From NCBI GenBank assembly GCA_964619955.1, contig CAZUJF010000049.1, positions 1 through 35,839 of the forward strand: a stretch of DNA of 35,839 bases, read 5' to 3'. Positions 24,199 through 31,504 of this stretch are shown in pieces. Position 1 is the first letter of the stretch; the number at the start of each line of letters is the position of its first letter. The translations under genes and the position numbers were made by a program. This DNA is from JACQFK01 sp964619955 (GTDB lineage Bacteria; Planctomycetota; MHYJ01; JACPRB01). A model generated the notes under the pieces. It saw nothing but the letters and a program-made list of their open reading frames with translations, ran no database searches and was not told the origin of the DNA.

Positions 24199-24822
24199 TC
24201 ATGTAAAAAGTCCCGTCACCGTTTGAAAAACCGCCTCGTAGAAATTCCCCTGCAGATTCCCGCGCAGCGGCAGGAAGCGGTCGTCGAGCCCGGTATGGCC
24301 CACCCAAGGCTTCAGCAGCCAGCCCATCTGCGCCCCGACGAACTGGTAGATCACGACCCAGGCGGCCGTGAGGCGGGCCGAGCGGAGCCGCGCATGCAGA
24401 CGCCGCACGCCGGTCATTCCGGCCACCGCCACCGATCCGGTGAGCAGGAGGATCAGGACCCGGTAGGCCTGCTGGTCGCGGGGCGTGGAGAGGCCCGGGG
24501 AGGCGGGGAGAGAGAGGCTCAGCAGCCAGAGGATGGGCGCCAGGGCGCCCAGCACGACCGCCGTCAGCGCGACCGCCTCGAGCGCCGCCGCGAACGTCTC
24601 CCGTGCCGACAGGTCCCGTGCGGCGAAGAGGAACATGGCGCCGAACGACAGGACGAGCGTCCCCAGCAGGTAGAGCGGCATCTTGACCGCGGCGTAGAGG
24701 ATCTGCCAGCGGCCGACATAGCTGCCCACCGCCGCCCCGAAACACGCGCTCCCGAGGGCCGCGGCCGCGAGCAGGCCCGCGACGGTCGTCTCGCGCCGGA
24801 GCAGGAGGGCGTGCACCGTCAC
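24199..24822 (-). CDS. Multi-pass membrane protein, paralogue of the following gene
   Basis: A 207-residue integral membrane protein, function unknown. Predicted helices lie at about 13-35, 42-65, 75-103, 122-140 and 150-170. Its end (QMGWLLKPWVGHTGLDD, LPLRGNLQGNFYEAV) aligns with the neighbouring 250-residue protein's, and AAVKMPLYLLGTLVL aligns with AAAKLPLVVLGTVLL. It lacks the cytosolic N-terminus of the paralogue. The start is GTG 24822, inside the stop of the 32-residue peptide (GTGA), so translation depends on the chain of upstream genes. Confidence 0.8.
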   Translation of the reverse strand: MTVHALLLRRETTVAGLLAAAALGSACFGAAVGSYVGRWQILYAAVKMPLYLLGTLVLSFGAMFLFAARDLSARETFAAALEAVALTAVVLGALAPILWLLSLSLPASPGLSTPRDQQAYRVLILLLTGSVAVAGMTGVRRLHARLRSARLTAAWVVIYQFVGAQMGWLLKPWVGHTGLDDRFLPLRGNLQGNFYEAVFQTVTGLFT

Positions 24823-24917
24823 GACGTCCCCCGCCGCAGAAAGAGGGCCGCGAAGAGGCGGAGCAGCGCGGCGGCCCCGGCCGCCAGGGCGGCGACTCCC
24901 CGTAGTCTCAGGATCAC
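24819..24917 (-). CDS. 32-residue membrane micro-ORF
   Basis: A GTG-started frame beginning VILRLRGVAALAAG, with a hydrophobic centre (AALAAGAAALLRLFAALF) and a basic end. It fits exactly between two genes: its GTG overlaps the regulator's stop (GTGA at 24914-24917) and its stop overlaps the next gene's GTG (GTGA at 24819-24822). Two independent four-base overlaps make a translated peptide likely, though coupling alone could also explain a bridging frame. Function unknown; a single-helix membrane peptide is the reasonable expectation. Confidence 0.5.
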   Translation of the reverse strand: MILRLRGVAALAAGAAALLRLFAALFLRRGTS

Positions 24918-25213
24918 TTCCGCCTCACGATCTCTTCGAGCACCTCGACGTAATGCCCGAAGGCGATGCGGCCCTTCCTGGAGATCCTCACCGTGGTCTG
25001 GGGCCTGCGCCCCACGAAGGTCTTGTCGATATCGACGTACTTCGCCTGCTCCAGGATGCGCAGGTGCACGGAGAGGTTGCCGTCGGTCATGTCCAGAAGC
25101 GCCTTCAGCTCGCCGAACGTCAGCGAAGGGCGGGCGGCGAGGACCGACATGATTCCGAGCCGCGCCCGCTCATGAATCACGGCGTTGAGACGGCTTACGC
25201 CCGAGGCTTCCAT
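24914..25213 (-). CDS. Winged-helix transcriptional regulator
   Basis: A 99-residue one-domain regulator of the MarR/ArsR-like winged-helix type (Pfam 'winged helix DNA-binding domain'). LNAVIHERARLGIMSVLAA opens; LTFGELKALLDMTDGNLSVHLRILEQAKYV is the helix-turn-helix (key residues LTFGELK and GNLSVHLRILE); KTFVGRRPQTTVRISRKGR is the wing; a final helix likely dimerises. No ligand or metal residues are obvious. Its start at 25213 overlaps the end of the six-helix membrane gene by 19 bases. The perfect inverted repeat at the operon promoter is the obvious binding site, implying autoregulation. Confidence 0.85.
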   Translation of the reverse strand: MEASGVSRLNAVIHERARLGIMSVLAARPSLTFGELKALLDMTDGNLSVHLRILEQAKYVDIDKTFVGRRPQTTVRISRKGRIAFGHYVEVLEEIVRRK

Positions 25214-25785
25214 ATCACCCAGGCTCCCAGAACGAGATGCAACCCGCCGAAGGAGGCGGACATCGTGACGAGGCCGTGTTCCTTCCACAGGAGGAGCGAG
25301 AGCGTCCCCAAAGCGAGGAAGGCGACGGCGGCGATCTTGAAGGGGCGGCCGGCAAACAGCCCCAGCCCCATCAGGGACGATCCGTAGGCCAGCATCCAGC
25401 AGGGCGGGAGGAGGTCGAGCTGCCCCGTCTCCAGGCCGTAGCCCGTCAGCGCCGCCCCCACGAAGAGCGCCGGGAGCGTCGCCACGACGACCTGCTGCGT
25501 CAGCGGCGACCAGAAGGGCTCGGCCTTGCGATGCGCGTTGGTGATCGAAAAGACCGTCCCCTGCAGGAGCGCCAGCAGAAACACGCCGCCCCAGATCAGA
25601 CCCAGGGGCCGGGCGTGGCCGGGGTATTCGAAATCCGTCCCGCTCCAGCGGCAGACGACGACCCCTCCGACGGCGAGCAGGCCCGAAAGCAGGATCGACC
25701 ACCCGGAGAGGTTCGAATACTCCGTCGCCCGCTCCATGAGGGCGCGGATGCGCGCCAGATCGAGCGCGGGGTCCCGGTCGCCCAC
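25195..25785 (-). CDS. Six-helix membrane protein, first gene of the membrane operon
   Basis: A protein of about 196 residues with six predicted helices: WSILLSGLLAVGGVVV, LIWGGVFLLALLQGTVFSI, VVVATLPALFVGAALTG, CWMLAYGSSLMGLGLFAG, IAAVAFLALGTLSLLL and FGGLHLVLGAWVIW. The N-terminal ALDLARIRALMERATEYS is a cytosolic helix. Function unknown; similar proteins are often encoded beside small winged-helix regulators. The start is a judgement: the first in-frame ATG (25818) lies between the -35 and -10 elements, so it cannot be on the message. GTG 25785 is the first start outside the operator; GTG 25797 lies within it. The gene overlaps the regulator by 19 bases. Confidence 0.75.
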   Translation of the reverse strand: MGDRDPALDLARIRALMERATEYSNLSGWSILLSGLLAVGGVVVCRWSGTDFEYPGHARPLGLIWGGVFLLALLQGTVFSITNAHRKAEPFWSPLTQQVVVATLPALFVGAALTGYGLETGQLDLLPPCWMLAYGSSLMGLGLFAGRPFKIAAVAFLALGTLSLLLWKEHGLVTMSASFGGLHLVLGAWVIWKPRA

Positions 25786-25786
25786 A

Positions 25787-25832
25787 TACTTTGTCACGCA
25801 AAGTACTTTATCACGCATCCACGGAAAGTCAA
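25787..25832 (-). promoter_or_regulatory. Membrane-operon promoter and operator
   Basis: Read on the minus strand: TTGACT (25832-25827), 16-base spacer, TAAAGT (25810-25805). The -10 overlaps the palindrome AAAGTACTTT (25800-25809) and is followed by the perfect inverted repeat TACTTTG-N5-CAAAGTA (25787-25805). Repression by the downstream regulator is the natural reading. The promoter lies almost entirely in the short gap after the M24 peptidase gene. Confidence 0.75.
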
Positions 25833-25841
25833 GCGGCCGGA

Positions 25842-27053
25842 TCAATAGTCCCGCTTCGCGGCCATGAGGGCCTCGATCTCGTCCATCTCGCGCGGGGCGC
25901 CGGCGGAGAGGCGCTCGAAGCCGTCCGCCGTGACGAGGTAGGTGTCCTCGATGCGGATCCCGTAGCCGGCGTCCTTGTCGTACCAGCCCGGCTCGATCGT
26001 GATGACCATGCCGGGCTCGAAGCGCTCGCGGTACGTGCCCGAGTCGTGCACCGCCATGCCGACGTAGTGGCCGAGGCCGTGGCGCACGGAGCCCTCCTTC
26101 GAATGCGCGTAGGACCACTCCGTCATGCCGCGCTCCTCGAAGACCTTCCGCGACGCGCGTTCGAGATCGCCGAACGTCGCCCCGGGCCGGAGCAGCGCCT
26201 CCGCCGCCCGCTGCGCGTCCAGGACGACCTGGTAGGCTTTCCGCATCCCCCCGGCGTATTTCCCCGACGTGGGCAGCGTGCGCGTGATGTCCGTCACGTA
26301 GTTCTCGACCGCCGCGCCGATGTCGACCACCAGCAGCGTGCCGGCGGGGATGGGCTGCGTGTTCTTCATGTAGTGCAGGATCGTGCCGTTCTTCCCGGCG
26401 GCGACGATGGGCGGGAAGCCGAGCTCCGGGCAGCCCTCCTTCTGGAACGTCGCCACCACGAGCTCGTGGATCTCGCGCTCGTTCATGCCCGCCCGGAGCT
26501 TCTTCATCGCGGCGACATGGGCCCGGTTGGTGGCGTCCGCCGCCTTCCTCATCAAGCGGATCTCGGCGGGCCCCTTGATGAGCCGGAGCCGGGTGAGTTC
26601 CGGACCCAGCCGCGCGCCCACGAGCTCCATGCCCGGGACCGCCTCCTGCAGCGCCTCCTGGTTCTTGCGGCGCAGCTTGGTGAAGATCTTCCCCTGCCCC
26701 GCGAGATGTCTCGCCGCCCAAGCCTTCAACTGCTCCGGGGGGAGGATCTCGTCGATGCCCTCGACCGGACCGCGGACCTCGCTGCTGAAGACCGCGGAGG
26801 CCTTCGCCGTCCGCACATAGAGCCCCTCGGGATCATGGAACCCCGTCAGGTATTTGAAGTCGAAGAGCGGCGTGTTCGCGTCGCTGCCGAGCTCGCCGAG
26901 CGGGCCCGCGTCCAGCGCGAAGGCGCCGTTCTCGAGTTTCGCCGCCACCGCGGCGCGGCGCCGCGCGAATTCGGAGACCGGAAGCCCCGCCTCCTGCGGC
27001 AGCGCGGCCGCCGCCAGCAGCAGCAGCCAGGTCAGCGTCACGGTCGCTCGCAT
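25842..27053 (-). CDS. Exported M24 metallopeptidase (Xaa-Pro aminopeptidase type)
   Basis: A 403-residue pita-bread-fold peptidase, removing N-terminal residues before proline. After a leader (TLTWLLLLAAAALPQ, with Arg2), the N-domain spans about 25-160. The M24 domain holds a full dinuclear metal set: Asp244 and Asp255 (VDIGAAVENYVTD), His329 (HGLGHYVGM), Glu354 (ITIEPG) and Glu369 (IRIEDTYLV). His325 and His336 are the family's proton-shuttle positions. It is closer to aminopeptidase P than to methionine aminopeptidase because of the N-domain and the GHYVGM/HD spacing. The export leader is notable because most PepP enzymes are cytosolic. It is transcribed divergently from the DUF1570 gene. 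Confidence 0.9.
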   Translation of the reverse strand: MRATVTLTWLLLLAAAALPQEAGLPVSEFARRRAAVAAKLENGAFALDAGPLGELGSDANTPLFDFKYLTGFHDPEGLYVRTAKASAVFSSEVRGPVEGIDEILPPEQLKAWAARHLAGQGKIFTKLRRKNQEALQEAVPGMELVGARLGPELTRLRLIKGPAEIRLMRKAADATNRAHVAAMKKLRAGMNEREIHELVVATFQKEGCPELGFPPIVAAGKNGTILHYMKNTQPIPAGTLLVVDIGAAVENYVTDITRTLPTSGKYAGGMRKAYQVVLDAQRAAEALLRPGATFGDLERASRKVFEERGMTEWSYAHSKEGSVRHGLGHYVGMAVHDSGTYRERFEPGMVITIEPGWYDKDAGYGIRIEDTYLVTADGFERLSAGAPREMDEIEALMAAKRDY

Positions 27054-27155
27054 AAGATCCCCCGAAACGGCGGCGGTCCCAGTTTATACGCCCCGTCCCG
27101 CGCTTTTCCGTGAACTATTTCCGCCGGTTTGCGTCCAAGCTGGGACTTGAGGTTG

Positions 27156-27161
27156 TATAAT
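27156..27161 (+). promoter_or_regulatory. TATAAT element upstream of the DUF1570 gene
   Basis: A perfect TATAAT 38 bases before the ATG at 27200, in the 146-base divergent gap. No good -35 hexamer lies at 16-18 bases, so the promoter might depend on an activator or another contact. It could drive both the peptidase gene and the pot operon downstream. Confidence 0.45.
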
Positions 27162-27199
27162 TCCATGACTTCATTCATTATGGGCCCAGGAGACCGCAC

Positions 27200-28978
27200 A
27201 TGCCGCTTTCGCTGATCGCCGCCGCCCTCCTCCTCGCCGCGGGCGCGCAGGAGAAACCCGGCGCCCCCAAGCAGGACCCCAAGGCCGCGCTGCGCGAACA
27301 GAAGGCGGAGGAGCTCTGGACCCAGGCGGGCGCCCTGGAAAACAGCAGCCGCTTCATCGACGCGCAGCTCAAGCTCCGGGAGCTGCGCTCGCGCTACCGC
27401 GGCACGCTCTTCTATTTCTCCAAGCTCATCGAAATCTCCGACAAGATCAACGCCCTCGGCCTCAAGGTCGCCGTCGCCTCCCTCCAGAAGACCGCCCTCT
27501 ACAAGCGCCCCCACCAGGACTCCTGGTTCAGCTACGAGTTCGCGCCTCCCGAGGGCTGGAAGGGCATCCCGCCGCAGGCCAAGTGGTTCAACGACTTCGA
27601 CAACAGCGAGGTCGACTACCAGGGCCAGATCGAGCGCATCAGCCGCTACACCGCCCCCTACCTCGACAAACTGAGCCTCCAGGTCTACAAGGTCTACGCC
27701 TCGCCCAGCGCCGAGTACCTCGAGAACAAGGTCGTCTCCCAGCTCGAGATGAGCTACGCGAAGCTCACCGTGGAGGCGAAGTCCGTCGTCCCGGCCGCGC
27801 GCGGCACCTGCCAGCGCCGCGTCTACAGCAGCGCCGACGGCGACCGTCTCGTCGCCTACTATTTCTACGACGGCAAACGCGCCCTCGCCCTCGTCGGCGC
27901 CTGGCGCTCCGGGAGCGAGGACGGCGGCTTCATCAGCATCACGAGCGTCGGGCCCGGAGGCCTGAGGACCGTGAAGAAGACCAGCGACGCCCCGCTCTCG
28001 CAGGAGGACTTCGGCCACGCCCTCAAGATCTTCGACAGCTGCGCCAAGACCTTCTGGATCTACGACGCCGGCACCCGCCAGGGCATGTCGATCAAGCTCG
28101 ACCGCAGCGCGCTCTGCAGCGACTGGCAGCAGCTCAGGTCCGCCAAGGGCGGCTACCTCATCGAATACGCGACCTCCCCGGAATACGCGAAGAAGTGCGG
28201 GGAGGAGCTCGAGCAGATCCTGACACTCTACCGCCAGGTGCTCCCCACCGCCAAGGCCGTCTCCCAGTGCCGGGTGAAGGTCTTCGACCGGCAGGAGGAC
28301 TTCCTCTACTACGGCGGCGCCTACGGCGCGGCCGCGTACTGGAGCCCGGGGCAGGAGGAGATCGTCTGCTACAAGTTCGAGGGCGACAAGGTCCGCTTCG
28401 ACTCCGCCGAGGAGTTCGAGGTCGCCGACGACCGCGCCCCCGAGGAGGTCACGTTCAAGATCCTCTACCACGAGGCCTTCCACCAGTACATGTTCTACGC
28501 GATGGGCCGCGGGCGCCGCGTCTACGTGCCGAGCTGGCTCAACGAGGGGCTCGGCGACTACTTCTTCGGCGGCGAATGGCAGAAGAGCCCGCGCAAGTTC
28601 TCGATCGGCATCAACGACTGGCGCATCGCCACGATCGCCAAGGCCGTGAAGGACAACAAACACGTCCCGATCGAGCAGATCATCCGCTACGAGCAGATGC
28701 AGTACTACAAGACGGCCGGCCTCTGCTACGCGCAGGGCTGGGCCATGAATTACTTCTTCCTCACCAGCCCCGTCGCCAAGTCCAAGGGCTACCATCTCCT
28801 CCCCCAGCGCATGCTCGAGGGCCTCAAGACCAGCGGCGACTGGGAGAAGGCGACCGACAAGGCCTTCGCCGGCATCGACCTGAAGAAGATGGAGGAGGAG
28901 TGGAAGGCCTTCGTGCTGGCCATCCCCATCCCCAAACACCTCCAGGAGCGCATGAAGGCGATGGAGGATGAGAAGTAA
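27200..28978 (+). CDS. Exported DUF1570-type zinc metallopeptidase
   Basis: A 592-residue protein with a leader (MPLSLIAAALLLAAGAQ) and a C-terminal gluzincin-like domain. LYHEAFHQYMFY gives HExxH (His424, Glu425, His428) and WLNEGLGDYFFGG supplies the third ligand at Glu449, the pattern of DUF1570/peptidase MA-like families. Residues 30-330 hold a long N-terminal region of unknown fold with a PPEGW domain typical of planctomycete exported proteins. Catalysis looks possible. No substrate is known. It ends 17 bases before potA, so read-through into the polyamine transporter is likely. Confidence 0.82.
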   Translation: MPLSLIAAALLLAAGAQEKPGAPKQDPKAALREQKAEELWTQAGALENSSRFIDAQLKLRELRSRYRGTLFYFSKLIEISDKINALGLKVAVASLQKTALYKRPHQDSWFSYEFAPPEGWKGIPPQAKWFNDFDNSEVDYQGQIERISRYTAPYLDKLSLQVYKVYASPSAEYLENKVVSQLEMSYAKLTVEAKSVVPAARGTCQRRVYSSADGDRLVAYYFYDGKRALALVGAWRSGSEDGGFISITSVGPGGLRTVKKTSDAPLSQEDFGHALKIFDSCAKTFWIYDAGTRQGMSIKLDRSALCSDWQQLRSAKGGYLIEYATSPEYAKKCGEELEQILTLYRQVLPTAKAVSQCRVKVFDRQEDFLYYGGAYGAAAYWSPGQEEIVCYKFEGDKVRFDSAEEFEVADDRAPEEVTFKILYHEAFHQYMFYAMGRGRRVYVPSWLNEGLGDYFFGGEWQKSPRKFSIGINDWRIATIAKAVKDNKHVPIEQIIRYEQMQYYKTAGLCYAQGWAMNYFFLTSPVAKSKGYHLLPQRMLEGLKTSGDWEKATDKAFAGIDLKKMEEEWKAFVLAIPIPKHLQERMKAMEDEK

Positions 28979-28995
28979 GTTGTTATCTTCAGGGC

Positions 28996-30000
28996 GTGCC
29001 TGACGTCGACGTACGCCTGCGCGGCGTGAGCAAATCCTTCGGCGGCCGCAAGGCCGTCGATGCCGTCGACCTGGAGATCCGCCGCGGCGAGTTCTTCTCG
29101 CTGCTCGGCCCCTCCGGCTGCGGCAAGACCACCCTCATGCGGATCATCGCGGGCTTCGAAACCCCGGACGCCGGCCTCGTCGAGCTCGCCGGGGCCGACA
29201 TGGCGGGCGTCCCGCCCCAGCGCCGCGACGTGAACCTCGTCTTCCAGAACTACGCGCTCTTCCCGCACCTGGACGTCGGCGAGAACGTCGCCTTCGGCCT
29301 GCGCCTGGCCCGCAGCCCGGATGTGGAGGGAAAGGTCGCCCGCGCGCTCGGGCAGGTCAAGCTCGCCGGGGCCGCCCGCCGCGCCGTCACGACCCTCTCG
29401 GGCGGCGAGCAGCAGCGCGTCGCCCTCGCGCGGGCCTTCGTCACCGGCCCCCGGGTCCTGCTCCTCGACGAGCCCCTCTCCGCGCTCGACCGCAAACTCC
29501 GCGTCGAACTCCGCGCCGAGCTGCGGCGCCTGCAGCGCGACCTGGGCATGACGTTCATCCTCGTCACCCACGACCAGGAGGAGGCGCTCGCGATCTCGGA
29601 CCGCATCGCCGTGCTCCGTGCGGGACGCATCGAACAGGTCGGCCCGCCCGGCGACGTGTACGAGCGCCCCGCGTCGCGCTTCGTGGCGGACTTCGTGGGC
29701 GCCGGCAATTTCTTCGAGGGCCGCGGCGACGGCCGCCGGGTGACCACGCCGGACGGTATCGTCTTCGAAGCGGCGGCCAGCGGCGAGGTCACGCTGCTGC
29801 TGCGCCCGGAGAAGATCCGCGTCGGAAGCCCCGGCTTGGAGGCGGTGGTGGAGGAAGTCCTGTACCAGGGGGCCGGCAGCTCGTTTTTCCTCCGGGCCGG
29901 CGCGCGGCGGATCCAGATGGACGGGCCCGCCGGCCTTCGCGTGGGCGAACGGACCACGCTGGCCTGGAATCCCGGGGATCTCCGGGTGCTCGCGCCGTGA
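28996..30000 (+). CDS. potA: Polyamine ABC transporter ATP-binding protein
   Basis: A 334-residue ATPase that would power spermidine/putrescine uptake. Walker A GPSGCGKTT (38-46), Q-loop Gln84, signature LSGGEQQ (134-140), Walker B LLLDEP (155-160), H-loop LVTHDQEEAL, then a TOBE-type regulatory domain (LLLRPEKIRVG onward). Start GTG 28996 has a weak CAGGG site. Its stop overlaps the potB GTG (GTGA). Substrate assignment rests on the whole operon, since the ATPase alone also resembles sulfate and maltose types. Confidence 0.92.
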   Translation: MPDVDVRLRGVSKSFGGRKAVDAVDLEIRRGEFFSLLGPSGCGKTTLMRIIAGFETPDAGLVELAGADMAGVPPQRRDVNLVFQNYALFPHLDVGENVAFGLRLARSPDVEGKVARALGQVKLAGAARRAVTTLSGGEQQRVALARAFVTGPRVLLLDEPLSALDRKLRVELRAELRRLQRDLGMTFILVTHDQEEALAISDRIAVLRAGRIEQVGPPGDVYERPASRFVADFVGAGNFFEGRGDGRRVTTPDGIVFEAAASGEVTLLLRPEKIRVGSPGLEAVVEEVLYQGAGSSFFLRAGARRIQMDGPAGLRVGERTTLAWNPGDLRVLAP

Positions 30001-30734
30001 CCAAGCGCCTGCACTGGCCGCCCTCCGCCTGGCTGCTCGTCTTCCTCGTGCTGCCGACCGCGCTGCTCGCGGCGCGCGGCCTCTCCCCCGCGGGGGCGCG
30101 GCTCCTCGGGGAGGGCTCCACCTGGCTGCTCCTCGGCCGCTCCTTCGCCGTGGCCGCCGTCTCGACGCTCCTCTGCCTGCTCGCCGCGTATCCGGTCGCC
30201 TGGTTCATCGCGAACGCCCCTCCCCGCTGGAGAAACCTCCTGCTGCTGCTCGTCGTCCTCCCCTTCTGGAGCAATCTGCTCGTGCGCACCTACGCGCTGA
30301 TGGTCGTGCTCCGACCGCTGGGCCTGCTCTACACCCCGGGCGCGGTGATCCTGGGCCTGGTGCACAGCTTCCTCCCTTTCATGGTGCTGCCGCTCTACGC
30401 GTCGATCGAAAAACTGCCGAAGCGGCTGCTCGAAGCGGCGCAGGACCTCGGCGCCTCGCCGGCCCAGGTCTTCCGGAAGGTCGCCCTTCCGCTCACGCTG
30501 CCGGGCGTCGGCGCGGGCTGCCTGCTCGTCTTCATCCCGATCCTCGGGATCTTCGCGCTGCCCGAATTCCTCGGCGGCGCGAGCCTGCCGCTCGCGGGCG
30601 GCCAGATCAGCGTGCTCTTCAAGCAGGACCCCGGCTCGCCCGGAGGCTCCGCGCTCACGCTCGTCCTCATGGCGCTGACCCTCGTCCTCACGAGCGCCTA
30701 TTACCGCCTCCGCAAGACGGAGGGTCTCGCGTGA
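29997..30734 (+). CDS. potB: Polyamine ABC transporter permease PotB
   Basis: A 245-residue permease with about six helices (for example LLVFLVLPTALLAARG, LLLLLVVLPFWSNLLVRTYALM). The cytosolic EAA loop, LLEAAQDLGASPAQVFRKVALPLTLPG, is intact (EAAQDLGAS.....F..V.LP). The FWSNLLVRTYA motif is typical of PotB. It is shorter than E. coli PotB (about 275-285) because the N-terminal tail is reduced. Coupled at both ends by GTGA. Confidence 0.9.
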   Translation: MTKRLHWPPSAWLLVFLVLPTALLAARGLSPAGARLLGEGSTWLLLGRSFAVAAVSTLLCLLAAYPVAWFIANAPPRWRNLLLLLVVLPFWSNLLVRTYALMVVLRPLGLLYTPGAVILGLVHSFLPFMVLPLYASIEKLPKRLLEAAQDLGASPAQVFRKVALPLTLPGVGAGCLLVFIPILGIFALPEFLGGASLPLAGGQISVLFKQDPGSPGGSALTLVLMALTLVLTSAYYRLRKTEGLA

Positions 30735-31504
30735 GAAAGGCGCTCGCCGTCTGGACGGCCCTCGTGATCGCGGCGCTCTACGTCCCCGTCGTGATCATGG
30801 GGATCTATTCGTTCAACGCGTCGAAGTACCTGCGCTGGACGGGCTTCTCGCTGGACTGGTACCGCCGTCTGGCGGAGAACCGGGACCTCGGCGGCGCGCT
30901 CGGCAACACGCTGCTGCTGGCGGCGCTCGCCACCGTCCTGGGGACGCTGCTCGGCACGACGGCCGCGCTCGCCGCCCGGCGCTCCTTCCGCGGCAGGAAG
31001 CTCTACACGACGCTCATCACGCTTCCCGTGATGGTCCCGGACATCGTCCTGGCCATCGCGCTGCTCTCGCTGTTCCGGGCGACGGGGCTGGGCCTGTCCC
31101 TCGTCAGCGCCGCCCTGGCGCACACGACGTTCACGCTCTCCTACGTCGCGCTCGTCGTGTCGGCGCGCCTGCAGGGGCTGGACCCCTCCCTCGAGGACGC
31201 GGCCCGCGACCTCGGGGCGACGCCGTTCCAGGCGTTCTGCAAGGTGACGCTGCCGTCCCTCCGTCCCGGCATCGTCGCGGGGGCGCTGCTCGCGTTCACG
31301 CTCTCCTTCGACGACTTCGTGATCACCTATTTCACGAACGGCCCCGAGTCGCCGACGCTGCCGGTCCTGGTCTATTCCATGGTAAGGTTTGGCGTGACGC
31401 CGGAGATCAACGCGCTCTCGACGCTGATCCTGGCGGTCTCGCTCGGCCTGATCGCGGTGTCGCTGAAGATATCGAAGCTGCCTCTGACGGGAATCGGAAG
31501 ATGA
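30731..31504 (+). CDS. potC: Polyamine ABC transporter permease PotC
   Basis: A 257-residue permease, PotC type: YVPVVIMGIYSFNASKYLRW at the start, TLPVMVPDIVLAIALL, the EAA-like loop LEDAARDLGATPFQAF followed by KVTLPSLRPG, and TLSFDDFVITYFTNGP, a strong PotC mark. Length fits E. coli PotC (264). GTG 30731 overlaps the potB stop; its own stop overlaps the potD ATG (ATGA). Confidence 0.92.
   Translation: MRKALAVWTALVIAALYVPVVIMGIYSFNASKYLRWTGFSLDWYRRLAENRDLGGALGNTLLLAALATVLGTLLGTTAALAARRSFRGRKLYTTLITLPVMVPDIVLAIALLSLFRATGLGLSLVSAALAHTTFTLSYVALVVSARLQGLDPSLEDAARDLGATPFQAFCKVTLPSLRPGIVAGALLAFTLSFDDFVITYFTNGPESPTLPVLVYSMVRFGVTPEINALSTLILAVSLGLIAVSLKISKLPLTGIGR

Noticed and set aside
25818..25818. 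ATG start for the six-helix membrane protein
   Set aside because: It lies between the -35 and -10 elements of the operon promoter, upstream of the likely transcript start.
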